Shown here in pieces: positions 43,368 through 51,724 of a DNA stretch of 64,000 bases. Both the position numbers and the translations under genes were made by a program. Under the pieces are notes generated by a model. The model ran no database searches. It saw only the letters and a list, made by a program, of their open reading frames with translations, and had not been told where the DNA came from. The DNA comes from Curtobacterium sp. MMLR14_010 (GTDB lineage Bacteria; Actinomycetota; Actinomycetes; Actinomycetales; Microbacteriaceae): NCBI RefSeq assembly GCF_001865015.1, contig NZ_MJGV01000057.1, positions 151,677-215,676 on the forward strand, read 5' to 3'. Within the stretch, counting starts at the first letter, position 1; every line of letters starts with the position of its first letter.

Positions 43368-43546
43368 GTGGGACTCCTGGAGGTCATCGATGCCCACAGC
43401 AGATGCCGTGGGCCGCACCGGTTGGGGTGCGTTGACGATGCTGTCCCCGGTGGTGGTGCCACCGAGCCGTCCTAACGGTTCCCTGACGCCCCGCCGTGCG
43501 ACGCATGCGCTCCGCTAACGCCCGGCGGCGGCCTACGCTCGGGAGC

Positions 43547-43885
43547 ATGGTGCTCGTCCCGCCGCCCGCCCGACCCGGCCACACCGCGGCTGCCGTCTCG
43601 CTGGCGTTGCTCCTGCTCGCGGTCGTCGTGCTCGCCGTGCTCTGGGGGGTCGTGTTCGGGCCGCTCTGGCTGGTCGGTGAGGAACGGCAGCTCCTGCTCT
43701 GGTACTGGGTGGCGCCGATCTCCGTGGTGCCGTGGACGGTCGCTGTCGCGGGGACCGTGGTGGCAGCGGTCGGGTGGGCTCGGACTCGGGAGCGCCGGGC
43801 GGCCGTCCTGACCATCGCGGGGGTCCTGGTCATCGTGCTGGCTCCGCTCGCGATGTGGTTCGGCGGCTCGTTCACGGCAGCCTGA
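43547..43885 (+). CDS. Small membrane protein, three predicted spans
   Basis: A 112-residue protein of unknown family. Hydrophobic segments at residues ~13-37 (AAAVSLALLLLAVVVLAVLWG), ~52-74 (PISVVPWTVAVAGTVVAAVGW) and ~84-104 (AVLTIAGVLVIVLAPLAMWF). ATG at 43547 with GGGAGC before it was preferred to an upstream ATG giving a basic tail. Convergent with, and overlapping by 14 bases, the WYL regulator. Confidence 0.65.
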   Translation: MVLVPPPARPGHTAAAVSLALLLLAVVVLAVLWGVVFGPLWLVGEERQLLLWYWVAPISVVPWTVAVAGTVVAAVGWARTRERRAAVLTIAGVLVIVLAPLAMWFGGSFTAA

Positions 43886-44843
43886 CCACCGGTCCCGATG
43901 CCGTGCGCAGGCGGTCGGCGAGCGTGCGGGTCGCGTCGCTGAGCTCCGGCGGGCCGAGGACGTCGAACGGGGCGTCGAAGCCGGCGACCTTCGCCGCGAG
44001 GGCGGTCCACGACCACGAGCCCAGCGTGATGCGGCAGCGGTCGCGGCCGAGGTCCTCGAGGACGGCGTCGGGCTCGAGGTACGGGGCCACCTGACGCGCG
44101 GGGACGTGGAGCACGACGGTGCCCGTGCAGGGCCAGGCGTCGATGACGTCCGAGCCCTTGAAGCGTGCGGCGACGAAGGCAGCGGGGTCACCACCAGGGA
44201 TCGGCCTGGGCGTGAAGTGCAGCCCGGTCGGCGTCCTCGGTCGCACGCGGTCGATGCGGTAGGTGCGCCAGTCGCCGGCGTCGGGGTCCCAGGCGAGGAG
44301 GTACCAGCGGCCGTTCCGCGCCACGACCGCGTACGGCTGCACACGCCGGGGTGGTCGGTCGTGCTGGTCGTCGGAGCCGTAGTCGAACCGCAGGACCTGG
44401 TGTGTGCGGACCGCGTCGCTGACGGCGACCAGGACCTCGGGGTCGACGGTCGTCGCACCCGGGGTGCTGACGACCTCGACCGCGTCGATGCGGTGCCGGA
44501 GGCGCGAGGGCATCACCTGGCGGACCGCGGCGAGCGCCCGCACGGCGGACTCCGCGATGTCCGCACCGGAAGCGGGAGCGACGGCGAGGGCGAGGGCGAT
44601 CGCCACGGCCTGCTCGTCGTCGAAGAGCAGCGGCGGGAGCTCCGACCCGGCGGACAGTCGGTAGCCACCGGCCGGACCCTTGAGCGCCTCGACCCGGTAC
44701 CCGAGCTCGCGCAGCCGGTCGACGTCACGGCGCACCGTCCTCGGGCTGACGTCGAGGCGCTTGGCGAGGACGTCTCCTGGCCAGTCCCGGCGCACCTGCA
44801 GCAGGGAGAGCAGTGCGAGCATGCGCGAGGACGGTCCGGACAT
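43872..44843 (-). CDS. WYL-domain transcriptional regulator (YafY type)
   Basis: A 323-residue regulator with an N-terminal winged helix (LLSLLQVRRDWPGDVLAKRL, DVSPRTVRRDVDRLRELGY, residues ~10-50), the central WYL domain (ARNGRWYLLAWDPDAGDWR near residue 195) and the C-terminal WCX extension. WYL proteins sense ligands, often nucleotides, and regulate stress or metabolic genes. It is divergent from a VOC/PhnB gene, a pairing common in Actinobacteria, and probably controls it. Confidence 0.92.
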   Translation of the reverse strand: MSGPSSRMLALLSLLQVRRDWPGDVLAKRLDVSPRTVRRDVDRLRELGYRVEALKGPAGGYRLSAGSELPPLLFDDEQAVAIALALAVAPASGADIAESAVRALAAVRQVMPSRLRHRIDAVEVVSTPGATTVDPEVLVAVSDAVRTHQVLRFDYGSDDQHDRPPRRVQPYAVVARNGRWYLLAWDPDAGDWRTYRIDRVRPRTPTGLHFTPRPIPGGDPAAFVAARFKGSDVIDAWPCTGTVVLHVPARQVAPYLEPDAVLEDLGRDRCRITLGSWSWTALAAKVAGFDAPFDVLGPPELSDATRTLADRLRTASGPVVRLP

Positions 44844-44899
44844 GGATCGAGTATCCCTGGAGAAGCGGACATGATCTGACCGCTTCGAGCGGCACAGTG

Positions 44900-45349
44900 A
44901 TGCGCATGACGATCATCACGACTCCTCACCTCAACTTCGACGGCAACGCCCGTGAGGCACTCGACTTCTACGCCAGGGCGTTCGGCTCCGAGGTCGCCGC
45001 CATGACCTACGGGGCGATGGGCGCCTCCGACGAGCCCGCCTGGGCCGACCGCATCGTGTGGGGCCAGGTGCAGACCACGTCGGGGATCCGCGTGATGGCC
45101 TTCGACGTGTGGCCTGGACAGCCGTACGACCAGGGCACGAACGCGTCCTACGTGTACCTGAGCGGCACCGACCCGGAGGAGATCACCGCCGCGTGGGACG
45201 GACTGTCCGACGGCGCCGAGATCCGGCAGCCGTTCGGACCCTCGGCGTGGTCGCCGCTCGCCGGGCAGCTCCGTGACCGCTTCGGGGTGATCTGGGCGCT
45301 GGACGTCGCACCCGCCGCCGCATCCGGCGCTCCGGCGACCGACAGCTGA
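44900..45349 (+). CDS. VOC-superfamily protein (PhnB-like, glyoxalase fold)
   Basis: A 149-residue protein: HLNFDGNAREALDFYARAFG at the start and FGPSAWSPLAGQLRDRFGVIWALDV at the end, the PhnB-like/3-demethylubiquinone methyltransferase-like VOC pattern. Such proteins are metal-dependent or ligand-binding; no specific reaction can be assigned. ATGCGCATG offers two starts two codons apart. Divergent from the WYL regulator by about 56 bases. Confidence 0.88.
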   Translation: MRMTIITTPHLNFDGNAREALDFYARAFGSEVAAMTYGAMGASDEPAWADRIVWGQVQTTSGIRVMAFDVWPGQPYDQGTNASYVYLSGTDPEEITAAWDGLSDGAEIRQPFGPSAWSPLAGQLRDRFGVIWALDVAPAAASGAPATDS

Positions 45350-45393
45350 CACCGGCGGACCTCGTCGTCCGTCGCTCGGGCATGCTGGACGGC

Positions 45394-46287
45394 ATGGGGG
45401 CACCAGGAACGACGGGGCAGGACCGCGATCGAGCGCGGAAGGCCCGGGCGCGGAAGCTGCGGAAGCGGCGGGCGCTGCGGCGGAACCTCCGACGGCAGAT
45501 GGACTGGCGCGGACGGGCCGTCCCGCCGCTGGGGTGGTTCGTCGCACTGCTCGCCGTCGCGTACGGCCTGTTCTACGGCAGCGTGGCCGACCCGGGCGAC
45601 CTCGGGGCAGCCGGGCTCCCGGTCGCGTTGCCGGGTGCCGCGGCCGGCGTCGTCTGGGGCGCCCTGGTGGTGGCGGCGGTCGCGCCGCTCATCGGGGTCC
45701 CGGTCATCGTCGCGAGCTTCTTCGTCGCAGCGCTGACGGTCGGACCAGCTGCCCCTGGCGCTGTGTCCGCGGGCATCGTGAGCATGGTCGCGGGGTGGAT
45801 GGTCGGCATCCAGCTCCGGTGGCTGCTGGTCGGACGACGTCGACCGCCCGAGGTGCCACAGCTCGTCGACCGGAGTCGTCCTCGGCGCCCGGCACCGATC
45901 AGCCGGTCGGAACGGACGACCCTCGCGTTCTCGGGTGCGGCCGGCGCCGGCCTGCTCGTCGTCCCCGCTCTGCTGCTCGTCGTCCCGACGCCCGACGTGC
46001 TGCCAGCGTGGCTCGTGGTGGTCGCGCTGACCCTGCTCTGGTCGGTGCCCACGGGGTGGTGGAGCGGCATGGTGCAGAGTCGGTATGCGGTTGGTGGCGC
46101 ACCGTTCGCCGCCGCGCAGTGGGGCATCCTGTTCAACGCCTGGGGCTCCGCGGGTGTCCACGGGATGCCGGCGACGCTGACGGCCGGCATGGCGGGCATC
46201 ACCCTCGGGTTCGTCGCCCGTCGGCTGTACGAGGCGCGCGTTGGTCGGTTCCCACGCCAGCGACCGGGATCGGCGTCCGCCGCCTGA
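45394..46287 (+). CDS. Multi-span membrane protein, unknown
   Basis: About 297 residues. The N-terminal ~45 residues are strongly basic (RKARARKLRKRRALRRNLRR), followed by at least six hydrophobic segments in two groups separated by a cytoplasmic basic linker (RRRPPEVPQLVDRSRPRRP). I do not recognise a family. The segments ISLGAAG-like glycine-rich turns and the pairwise layout could suit a small transporter or envelope protein. ATG at 45394 rather than the one four codons upstream because of the GGCATG context; uncertain. Confidence 0.6.
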   Translation: MGAPGTTGQDRDRARKARARKLRKRRALRRNLRRQMDWRGRAVPPLGWFVALLAVAYGLFYGSVADPGDLGAAGLPVALPGAAAGVVWGALVVAAVAPLIGVPVIVASFFVAALTVGPAAPGAVSAGIVSMVAGWMVGIQLRWLLVGRRRPPEVPQLVDRSRPRRPAPISRSERTTLAFSGAAGAGLLVVPALLLVVPTPDVLPAWLVVVALTLLWSVPTGWWSGMVQSRYAVGGAPFAAAQWGILFNAWGSAGVHGMPATLTAGMAGITLGFVARRLYEARVGRFPRQRPGSASAA

Positions 46288-46301
46288 GCACCGCGTGCGG
46301 C

Positions 46302-47120
46302 TCAGGCCGTGGGCGTCCAGGTCGAGACGGTGACCGCAGCCGTCACCGTCGTCGGGGCGAAGACCGCGTCGGGAGCGACGTGGTGGTGACTCGGGCCCAT
46401 GTGCACGACGTCGTGGACGTCCCCGGCGGAGAGGTCCATCGTCCAGGTGAGGTCCTCGGACGAGTGCTGGACGAACGACGGCGTCAGGGAGTCGTGCAGC
46501 CGGCGTTCCTTCTCGGGGTCGACGTTGATCGTGGCCTCGGCGAGCTCCGCGAGGTGCCCTGACCGCGGCGTCACGACGACCAGGACGCCGTCCGCGTGCA
46601 GCACCCGCGCGTACTCGCGCTGGTTCCGCGGCGCGAAGACGTCGAGGACGACCGCGGCGGCCGCGTCGACCACGGGCAGGCGCTCCGTCACGTCCCCGAC
46701 CACCGCACCGGCCCTGGCGTGGACACGAGCCGCGCGGCGCACGGCGACTGCAGACAAGTCCAACGCGACCCCGAGCCTCCCGGCCGCCCCGGAGGCGTCG
46801 AGTGCATGCGCGAGGTACGTGCCGGGGCCGGCCCCGACGTCGAGGACCACGCCAGGAGCAGGAGCCGCACCGACGACCGTGGCGAGCGCCCGCTCGACGG
46901 GGGCGTAGTGGCCGCGTCCGAGGAACCGGATGCGGGCGTCGACCATCTCGGGGGTGTCCGCGGTGAGCGCGCGACGCTTGGCGGGCAGGAGCGTGAGGTG
47001 GCCCTGCTTGGCCTCGTCGAACCGGTGCCCGTTCGCGCAGCCGGCCTGGCCGCTGCCGGTGCGGGCGAGGGGCTCGCGGCAGACGGGGCAGGCGAGCACG
47101 GGGAGCAGGTCGTCGCGCAC
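46302..47120 (-). CDS. RlmA-like 23S rRNA guanine-N1 methyltransferase
   Basis: A 272-residue protein with the RlmA/TlrB zinc finger at the N-terminus (VLACPVCREPLA...CANGHRFD; Cys and His ligands in residues ~10-35) followed by a SAM methyltransferase: VLDVGAGPGTYLAHALD near residue 92. The family methylates G745 or G748 in 23S rRNA hairpin 35, and some members give macrolide or tylosin resistance. Start is GTG at 47120. Confidence 0.85.
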   Translation of the reverse strand: MRDDLLPVLACPVCREPLARTGSGQAGCANGHRFDEAKQGHLTLLPAKRRALTADTPEMVDARIRFLGRGHYAPVERALATVVGAAPAPGVVLDVGAGPGTYLAHALDASGAAGRLGVALDLSAVAVRRAARVHARAGAVVGDVTERLPVVDAAAAVVLDVFAPRNQREYARVLHADGVLVVVTPRSGHLAELAEATINVDPEKERRLHDSLTPSFVQHSSEDLTWTMDLSAGDVHDVVHMGPSHHHVAPDAVFAPTTVTAAVTVSTWTPTA

Positions 47121-47161
47121 CGGACCAGCGTACGGGCGCTCGGCGCCGGTACGGTCGGGGC

Positions 47162-47842
47162 ATGGCCGTCATCCACAACGCGGAACTCCGCCCGTCGAAG
47201 ACCGACGCGATCGCCGCGTGGCTGCCGTCGCAGCCGTGGAGCGGGGTCGAGGACCCCGGCGCGATCGTCGCGCTCGGGCGCTTCCGCTTCGACGACCCCG
47301 ACGGCGAAGTGGGCGTGGAGACCTACCTGGTGCGCGTCGGGGACGGCCCGGTGCTGCACGTGCCGCTCACCTACCGGGGTGTGCCGCTGCCAGGGGCGGA
47401 GGCCTTCCTGGTGACGGAGATGGACCACTCGGTGCTCGGGCGTCGGTGGGTCTACGACGCGGTGGGCGACCCGGTCTACGCGGACGTCCTGCGGCGCGCG
47501 ATCGCGACCGGTGGGCACGAGGCCGACCTGGAGGCAGCGCCGGGCGAGGGCGGTGCGGCACCAACGAAGGAGGGGGCCGCCGTGGGCAGTGGGTCCGACG
47601 CGGACTCCCCCACCGTCGCGGCCGTGGACGTCGTGACCGCGGGGACGACCAGCACGGTGTCGATGGGACACGGCGACCTCGTGGTGCTGCGTGTGGTCGG
47701 GGCGGAGGCAACGACCGCGACCGTGTCGGACGCGCCGGGGGCCACAGACGCGCCGGACACGCCGGACACGCCGGACGGTGCCACGCTCACGGCGACCTGG
47801 GCTGGTTCCGAGCCCACCGTCGTGGCAGTCCTCCGCCCCTGA
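47162..47842 (+). CDS. Maltokinase N-terminal cap-like (CG0192-type) protein
   Basis: A 226-residue protein. MAVIHNAELRPSKTDAIAAW and the following LPSQPWSG, GRFRFDDPDGEVGVETYLV and GVPLPGAEAFLV are the pattern of the CG0192 cap domain that also tops actinobacterial maltokinases, here without a kinase domain. Function unknown. The second half is a low-complexity acidic tail with TPDTPDTPDG repeats, DNA triplet array near 47750. ATG 42 bases from the divergent RlmA-like start. Confidence 0.8.
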   Translation: MAVIHNAELRPSKTDAIAAWLPSQPWSGVEDPGAIVALGRFRFDDPDGEVGVETYLVRVGDGPVLHVPLTYRGVPLPGAEAFLVTEMDHSVLGRRWVYDAVGDPVYADVLRRAIATGGHEADLEAAPGEGGAAPTKEGAAVGSGSDADSPTVAAVDVVTAGTTSTVSMGHGDLVVLRVVGAEATTATVSDAPGATDAPDTPDTPDGATLTATWAGSEPTVVAVLRP

Positions 47843-47906
47843 CGCCCACGGGGCGGGTACCGGCAGGGCCTCTCTGCAGGCCGCCTCGGATGGCAGGATC
47901 GGTGCC

Positions 47907-48845
47907 GTGAAGACACTGGAGTTGCCACAGACGGACCTCACCGCATCCGACGTCGTCGTCGGCCTGATGCGGATCAACGACATGAGCGACGAGGAGATCC
48001 GCGCGTTGTACGCGGCCTCGCGCGACGCGGGCGTGTCGATGTTCGACCACGCGGCCGTCTACGGCGGCTGGCACGGCTGCGAGGAGCGCTTCGGCTCCGC
48101 GGTCACGCTGTCCGCGGCCGAGCGCGCCGAGATCGTGCTGCAGACCAAGGTCGGCATCCGGCCGACGAGCAACGGCGCGTACTTCGACTTCTCCTACGAG
48201 CACATCATGTCCTCGGTCGAGGAGTCGCTCACCGCCCTGCGCACCGACTACATCGACGTCCTGCTGCTGCACCGCCCCGACGCCCTCGTGGAGCCGGAGG
48301 AGGTCGCGAAGGCCTTCGACGAGCTGCACGCCGCCGGCAAGGTGCACCACTTCGGCGTCTCGAACCACACCCCCGGGCAGGTCGAGCTGCTGAAGAAGTC
48401 CGTGCAGCAGCCGCTCGCCTTCAACCAGGTGCAGCTGAGCATCACGCACGCGAACGTCATCACGCAGGGCCTCGTCGCGAACATGGGCGGGCTCGACCAG
48501 GCCGTCGACCGCGACAACGACATCCTCAACTACTCGCGCCTGAACGACGTGACGCTGCAGGCCTGGTCGCCGTTCCAGAAGGGCTTCTTCGACGGCGTCT
48601 TCCTCGGCGACCGCGAGCAGTACGCGGAGCTGAACGACGTGCTCGAGGAACTGGCCACCGCCCACGGCGCCACCCCGACCGGGATCGCCGTCGCGTGGAT
48701 CACCCGCCACCCCGCGCACTTCCAGGTCGTCCTCGGCACGACGAACCCGCAGCGCGTGCGCGACTCGGCCGCCGGGTCGGACATCGAGCTGAGCCGCGAG
48801 GAGTGGTACCGCGTGCTCACCGCCGCGGGGCACACCGTTCCCTGA
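47907..48845 (+). CDS. Aldo/keto reductase (YdhF-like oxidoreductase)
   Basis: A 312-residue TIM-barrel reductase: MKTLELPQTDLTASDVVVGL at the start, catalytic Asp/Tyr in SMFDHAAVYGG near residue 44, Lys in LQTKVGI near 77 and His in LLLHRPDA near 116, with the C-terminal VLGTTNPQRVRD cofactor loop. Length and the FSYEHIMSSVEESL region fit the YdhF group. GTG start at 47907; no clear operon. A bidirectional hairpin follows at 48889-48933. Confidence 0.93.
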   Translation: MKTLELPQTDLTASDVVVGLMRINDMSDEEIRALYAASRDAGVSMFDHAAVYGGWHGCEERFGSAVTLSAAERAEIVLQTKVGIRPTSNGAYFDFSYEHIMSSVEESLTALRTDYIDVLLLHRPDALVEPEEVAKAFDELHAAGKVHHFGVSNHTPGQVELLKKSVQQPLAFNQVQLSITHANVITQGLVANMGGLDQAVDRDNDILNYSRLNDVTLQAWSPFQKGFFDGVFLGDREQYAELNDVLEELATAHGATPTGIAVAWITRHPAHFQVVLGTTNPQRVRDSAAGSDIELSREEWYRVLTAAGHTVP

Positions 48846-48888
48846 GTCGCTCCGGGCGCGGGACGCCGCGCACGGCGCGGCGGACCAG

Positions 48889-48933
48889 GCCGGGAGGCTC
48901 GTGGAGACCCACCAGGTCACGAGCCTCCCCGGC
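48889..48933. terminator. Bidirectional hairpin built from two opposed GGAGGCTCG motifs
   Basis: GCCGGGAGGCTCGTG (48889-48903) pairs with CACGAGCCTCCCCGGC (48918-48933) with one bulged base around a 14-base loop. Each arm is a copy of the dispersed motif in opposite orientation. It lies between the convergent reductase and RelE-like genes and probably ends both transcripts, showing one use of the motif. Confidence 0.65.
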
Positions 48934-48948
48934 ATGGCTGGCCGGGTG

Positions 48949-49527
48949 TCAGCGGGGCTGCGACCAGTGCTCGGCGAGCCGGCGCTGGGCCTCCTCGACC
49001 GGGATCTCCGCGATCTCGGCCTCGGTCAGGTGCAGCACCTCGGAGAGCCCGCGCGCCAGCCAGTCCGGAAGGGCCGGGTGCCGCTCGGGTTCCGACGTGG
49101 CCTCGACGTCGAGGTGCGCCATCTCGGCGACGACGGCCGCGAGCGCCCGGACGTGGACGCTGTCGCTCCCACGTGCCTGGGCGACCCGGTGACGGAGTTC
49201 CTCGTACACGGCACCGTCGGTCCGGGACCCGGCAGCCCAGACCTCCGCGATGTCGAGGACGGGCTCGTGAGCGGTGTCCTCGGTCACGCGCCAGACGATC
49301 CTCCAGTCACGGTTCCCAGCGACGAGCTTCCGGAACCCGACGAGCGCCCCGAGCAACGGTTCGCCCGCCTCCGGGGACCGCTCGAGCAGGAGCGTCTTCT
49401 TCACGACCGTGCGGAGGATCTCCGGGTCGCGTCGACGGAGCCGTTCGAGGTCGGACACCGCGTCCGCGGTCAACCGGACGCGACATGGACGGCGTCCGCT
49501 GTGACCGCTCGGGTGCTCGGCCGTCAC
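48949..49527 (-). CDS. RelE/ParE-type toxin with a long C-terminal extension
   Basis: A 192-residue protein. Residues ~15-100 are RelE-like (VRLTADAVSDLERLRRRDPE, GFRKLVAGNRDWRIVWRVTE), with the mRNA-contact arginines and the RDWRIVWRV strand. Residues ~105-192, rich in charged helices (AEMAHLDVEATSEPERHPALP and LTEAEIAEIPVEEAQRRLAE), have no RelE counterpart, doubling normal length. The GTG start overlaps the antitoxin stop (GTGA). The extension may bind a partner or replace part of the antitoxin interface. Confidence 0.82.
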   Translation of the reverse strand: MTAEHPSGHSGRRPCRVRLTADAVSDLERLRRRDPEILRTVVKKTLLLERSPEAGEPLLGALVGFRKLVAGNRDWRIVWRVTEDTAHEPVLDIAEVWAAGSRTDGAVYEELRHRVAQARGSDSVHVRALAAVVAEMAHLDVEATSEPERHPALPDWLARGLSEVLHLTEAEIAEIPVEEAQRRLAEHWSQPR

Positions 49528-49832
49528 CGGGCGGTGTCCGGCTGTTCCGCGTCGAGCTCACGCTCCAGCTCGGCCCGGGAGAGGCCGACGGCGTCGATGA
49601 CGTCGTCGAGGTCGGTCCGGCTGCCGTCGTCGGTGGCGAAGCGGGCCATGACGAGCGCCGCGTCGCGCAGGGTCTCGCGATCCCGCCGGAGCTCCGCGAG
49701 CTCGGTCGCGTCGACGACCTGCGCGACGACCCTGCCGTGCCGGGACAGCGCGACGTCATCGCCCGCAGCCGCCGAACTGACCAGCGCGGACACCCCGGCG
49801 CGCGAGGCTTCGGTGATGCTCATCGTGACCAT
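49524..49832 (-). CDS. Phd/YefM-type antitoxin
   Basis: A 102-residue antitoxin with the YefM/Phd DNA-binding N-terminus SITEASRAGVSALVSSAAAG then VALSRHGRVVAQVVDATELA, and an acidic C-terminal helix that would wrap the toxin (SRAELERELDAEQPD). ATG at 49832 or three codons downstream. It overlaps the RelE-like toxin and is preceded by a perfect palindromic operator, so autoregulation is near certain. Confidence 0.88.
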   Translation of the reverse strand: MVTMSITEASRAGVSALVSSAAAGDDVALSRHGRVVAQVVDATELAELRRDRETLRDAALVMARFATDDGSRTDLDDVIDAVGLSRAELERELDAEQPDTAR

Positions 49833-49841
49833 GGCCCGAAT

Positions 49842-49861
49842 CTACACAGGAATCTGTGTAG
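49842..49861. promoter_or_regulatory. Perfect palindromic operator of the antitoxin-toxin pair
   Basis: CTACACAG-GAAT-CTGTGTAG, eight-base arms exactly complementary, begins ten bases before the antitoxin ATG. It sits inside an AT-richer stretch and would bind the Phd-like dimer, alone or with toxin, to repress the pair. Confidence 0.85.
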
Positions 49862-49879
49862 CAGCAACGACGGGGACGG

Positions 49880-50740
49880 TCAGCGGCCGGCGCCGTAGTG
49901 GCTCGACACCTGGGCCGTGGTCAGGACCGAGCCGTACACCGCGGCGAAGCGCATCGAGCCGGTGAAGTAGTAGTTGGACGGAGCGCCGGGCCAGCCGGAG
50001 ATCGTGTCGTACCCGATGCGCCAGTAGCCGCTGTAGTTCTCCGGCGCCGTGTAGTTCGCGTTCGAGGCGACGAGCGACCCGTCGACGTAGAGCCGCATGC
50101 CGGTCGCGGCGGACATCGTCGACACCACGTGGTGCCAGCTGCCGTCGTTGTACGCCTTCGGTGACGTGACGACCTGCGTGCCGTTGTTGTACGTGCCGAA
50201 CACGAGCTGACCGCTGGTGTTGAGGTAGGTCTGCCGGTCGTGCTGCCCCGAGACGGCCACCTGGCTGCCGCCGAAGCCGATCAGGAGCCCGCCGGCGACG
50301 GTGGTGCGGAACCAGACCTCCTCGCTGAAGGTCGTCGGGTTCTGCTGGATCGCCGGCGTCGACACGAAGTTCGACGACCCGTTGAGGAGCCACGAGGAGC
50401 CGGGGTCACGCGGGCACGCGATCGGGCTCGGCGTGCTGGCGGTCATCGGGCCCTGGTAGGTGCCGTTGGCGGCCTTGCCGGAGAAGTCGGCGGCGGTCGT
50501 GGAGCCCGTGGTCTCGGTGAACTTGTACGCGAAGAGCGCCTTCGCGGTGGTGGCGTCGAACCCGACCTGGCCCGTGCAGGTGTTCGGCGCAGCGGTGCCG
50601 GCGGAGTTGGTGCTGTTCGTGATCTGGGCACTGAAGCCGGAGCGGGTGGGGGCGAACTGGTTGAGCAGGACGACGACCGCAAGAGCCAGGACGAGCAGGA
50701 GGGCGACGACCTTGCCGTCGCGCAGGCGGTGCAGGTTCAC
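49880..50740 (-). CDS. Secreted LamG-domain protein, probable SipW substrate
   Basis: A 286-residue protein: a hydrophobic N-terminal signal (VVALLLVLALAVVVLLN, residues ~11-27), a processing-like site SGFSAQITNSTNSAGTA, then a concanavalin-A-like LamG domain (EEVWFRTTVAGG, DGSWHHVVSTMSAATGMRLY, residues ~150-280). LamG domains bind carbohydrate or protein in the cell envelope. The sequence around the cleavage region matches that of the TasA-like protein 1.7 kb away, suggesting the same signal peptidase handles both. GTG start overlaps the SipW stop (GTGA). Confidence 0.8.
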   Translation of the reverse strand: MNLHRLRDGKVVALLLVLALAVVVLLNQFAPTRSGFSAQITNSTNSAGTAAPNTCTGQVGFDATTAKALFAYKFTETTGSTTAADFSGKAANGTYQGPMTASTPSPIACPRDPGSSWLLNGSSNFVSTPAIQQNPTTFSEEVWFRTTVAGGLLIGFGGSQVAVSGQHDRQTYLNTSGQLVFGTYNNGTQVVTSPKAYNDGSWHHVVSTMSAATGMRLYVDGSLVASNANYTAPENYSGYWRIGYDTISGWPGAPSNYYFTGSMRFAAVYGSVLTTAQVSSHYGAGR

Positions 50741-51621
50741 TCGGCACGCACCGTCTCGACGCGGCCGACCATCAGGCAGCAGACCAGCGGGATGAGGCAC
50801 AGCACGATGAGGAACACCCAGCCCATGGGGTCGAGGTCGATGCTCGACGCCAGCTGGTAATGGCCGCTCTTCGTCAGCTCGTGGATCGTCACCCGGCCGA
50901 CCTCGCCGTCGACGAGGTGCACGGTGTTGCCGCCGTGTGCGTCGACCCGGACCGGGAACATGCCCGAGGAGATGATCGTCGCCTCGACGCTGTGCGGCGA
51001 GGACGTGTTCGAGATCGTGGTGATGTTCACGAACGGCTTGAGGACGAACGCGGCGTAGGACACGGTCAGGGCCGAGCCGGCGATACGGAGGGACGACCGC
51101 GTGACCCTGTCGGTGAAGGGGCTGGTGAGGACCCAGATGAGCAGGGTCCCGATCATCAGGAGCGGGGCCGCGCGGAACAGCCATCCGAGGTGGGGCACCA
51201 GGGCGATCGGTGCGCCGACGATGTTCTCCTGCGTGAGCGTCCACGGGTCGGTGGCGCCGTTGGCGTCTCCGCGGGTGTGGACGCCGCCGTCGTGGTCGAT
51301 CGCGATGATGCGGTGCGTGTAGGTGACACCAGGGTTCGCGCTGGTCTCGAACGAGACGACGTCACCGACCGCGAGCGAGGAGACCGTGACCGGGAGGTCG
51401 AGGACGAGGGTGCCGACCGGGGCCGCCTCACCCATCGAGGGCGTCTCGACGACGAACCAGCGACCACCGCTGCCGAGGAAGACCGCCGCCGCCGCGAGCA
51501 GGAGCCCGGCGACGACCGCGACGGTCCAGGCCGTCACCGACTCGGTCCGCGTCGCGGCGTGACCGGTGAGCAGCGGGCGGCTGAGCGTGCCGCTCAGCGG
51601 GATGGCCGTGGTCTGGCTCAT
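50737..51621 (-). CDS. sipW: SipW-type signal peptidase I
   Basis: A 294-residue membrane protease. Residues ~75-130 hold the S26 catalytic region: Ser in VVETPSMGEAAPVGTLVL and, instead of Lys, His in VTYTHRIIAIDHDG. The Ser-His dyad marks the ER/SipW type used for special substrates. Membrane segments lie near residues 32-50, 150-175, 185-205 and at the C-terminus; a longer, domain-bearing C-terminal part with HSVEATIISSGMFPVRVDAHGG is additional. Neighbours are a TasA-like protein and a LamG protein, its likely substrates. Confidence 0.9.
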   Translation of the reverse strand: MSQTTAIPLSGTLSRPLLTGHAATRTESVTAWTVAVVAGLLLAAAAVFLGSGGRWFVVETPSMGEAAPVGTLVLDLPVTVSSLAVGDVVSFETSANPGVTYTHRIIAIDHDGGVHTRGDANGATDPWTLTQENIVGAPIALVPHLGWLFRAAPLLMIGTLLIWVLTSPFTDRVTRSSLRIAGSALTVSYAAFVLKPFVNITTISNTSSPHSVEATIISSGMFPVRVDAHGGNTVHLVDGEVGRVTIHELTKSGHYQLASSIDLDPMGWVFLIVLCLIPLVCCLMVGRVETVRAE

Positions 51622-51672
51622 GCGCTGCTGCCTCTCTGGTCGTGCCGGGTGCGGTGGTGGTGGACGTGGGCC

Positions 51673-51711
51673 GACGACGTCCCGGTCGCGGATGGCGAGC
51701 GGGACGTCGTC
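51673..51711 (-). terminator. Hairpin between the TasA-like and SipW genes
   Basis: GACGACGTCCCG (51673-51684) and CGGGACGTCGTC (51700-51711) form a perfect 12-bp stem; inside, TCGC/GCGA extends it after one mismatch to a five-base loop. It follows the TasA-like stop by a few bases and precedes sipW, so it may let most transcripts stop after the abundant fibre gene while some read through. Confidence 0.65.
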
Positions 51712-51724
51712 AGGTGGGGGTGGA

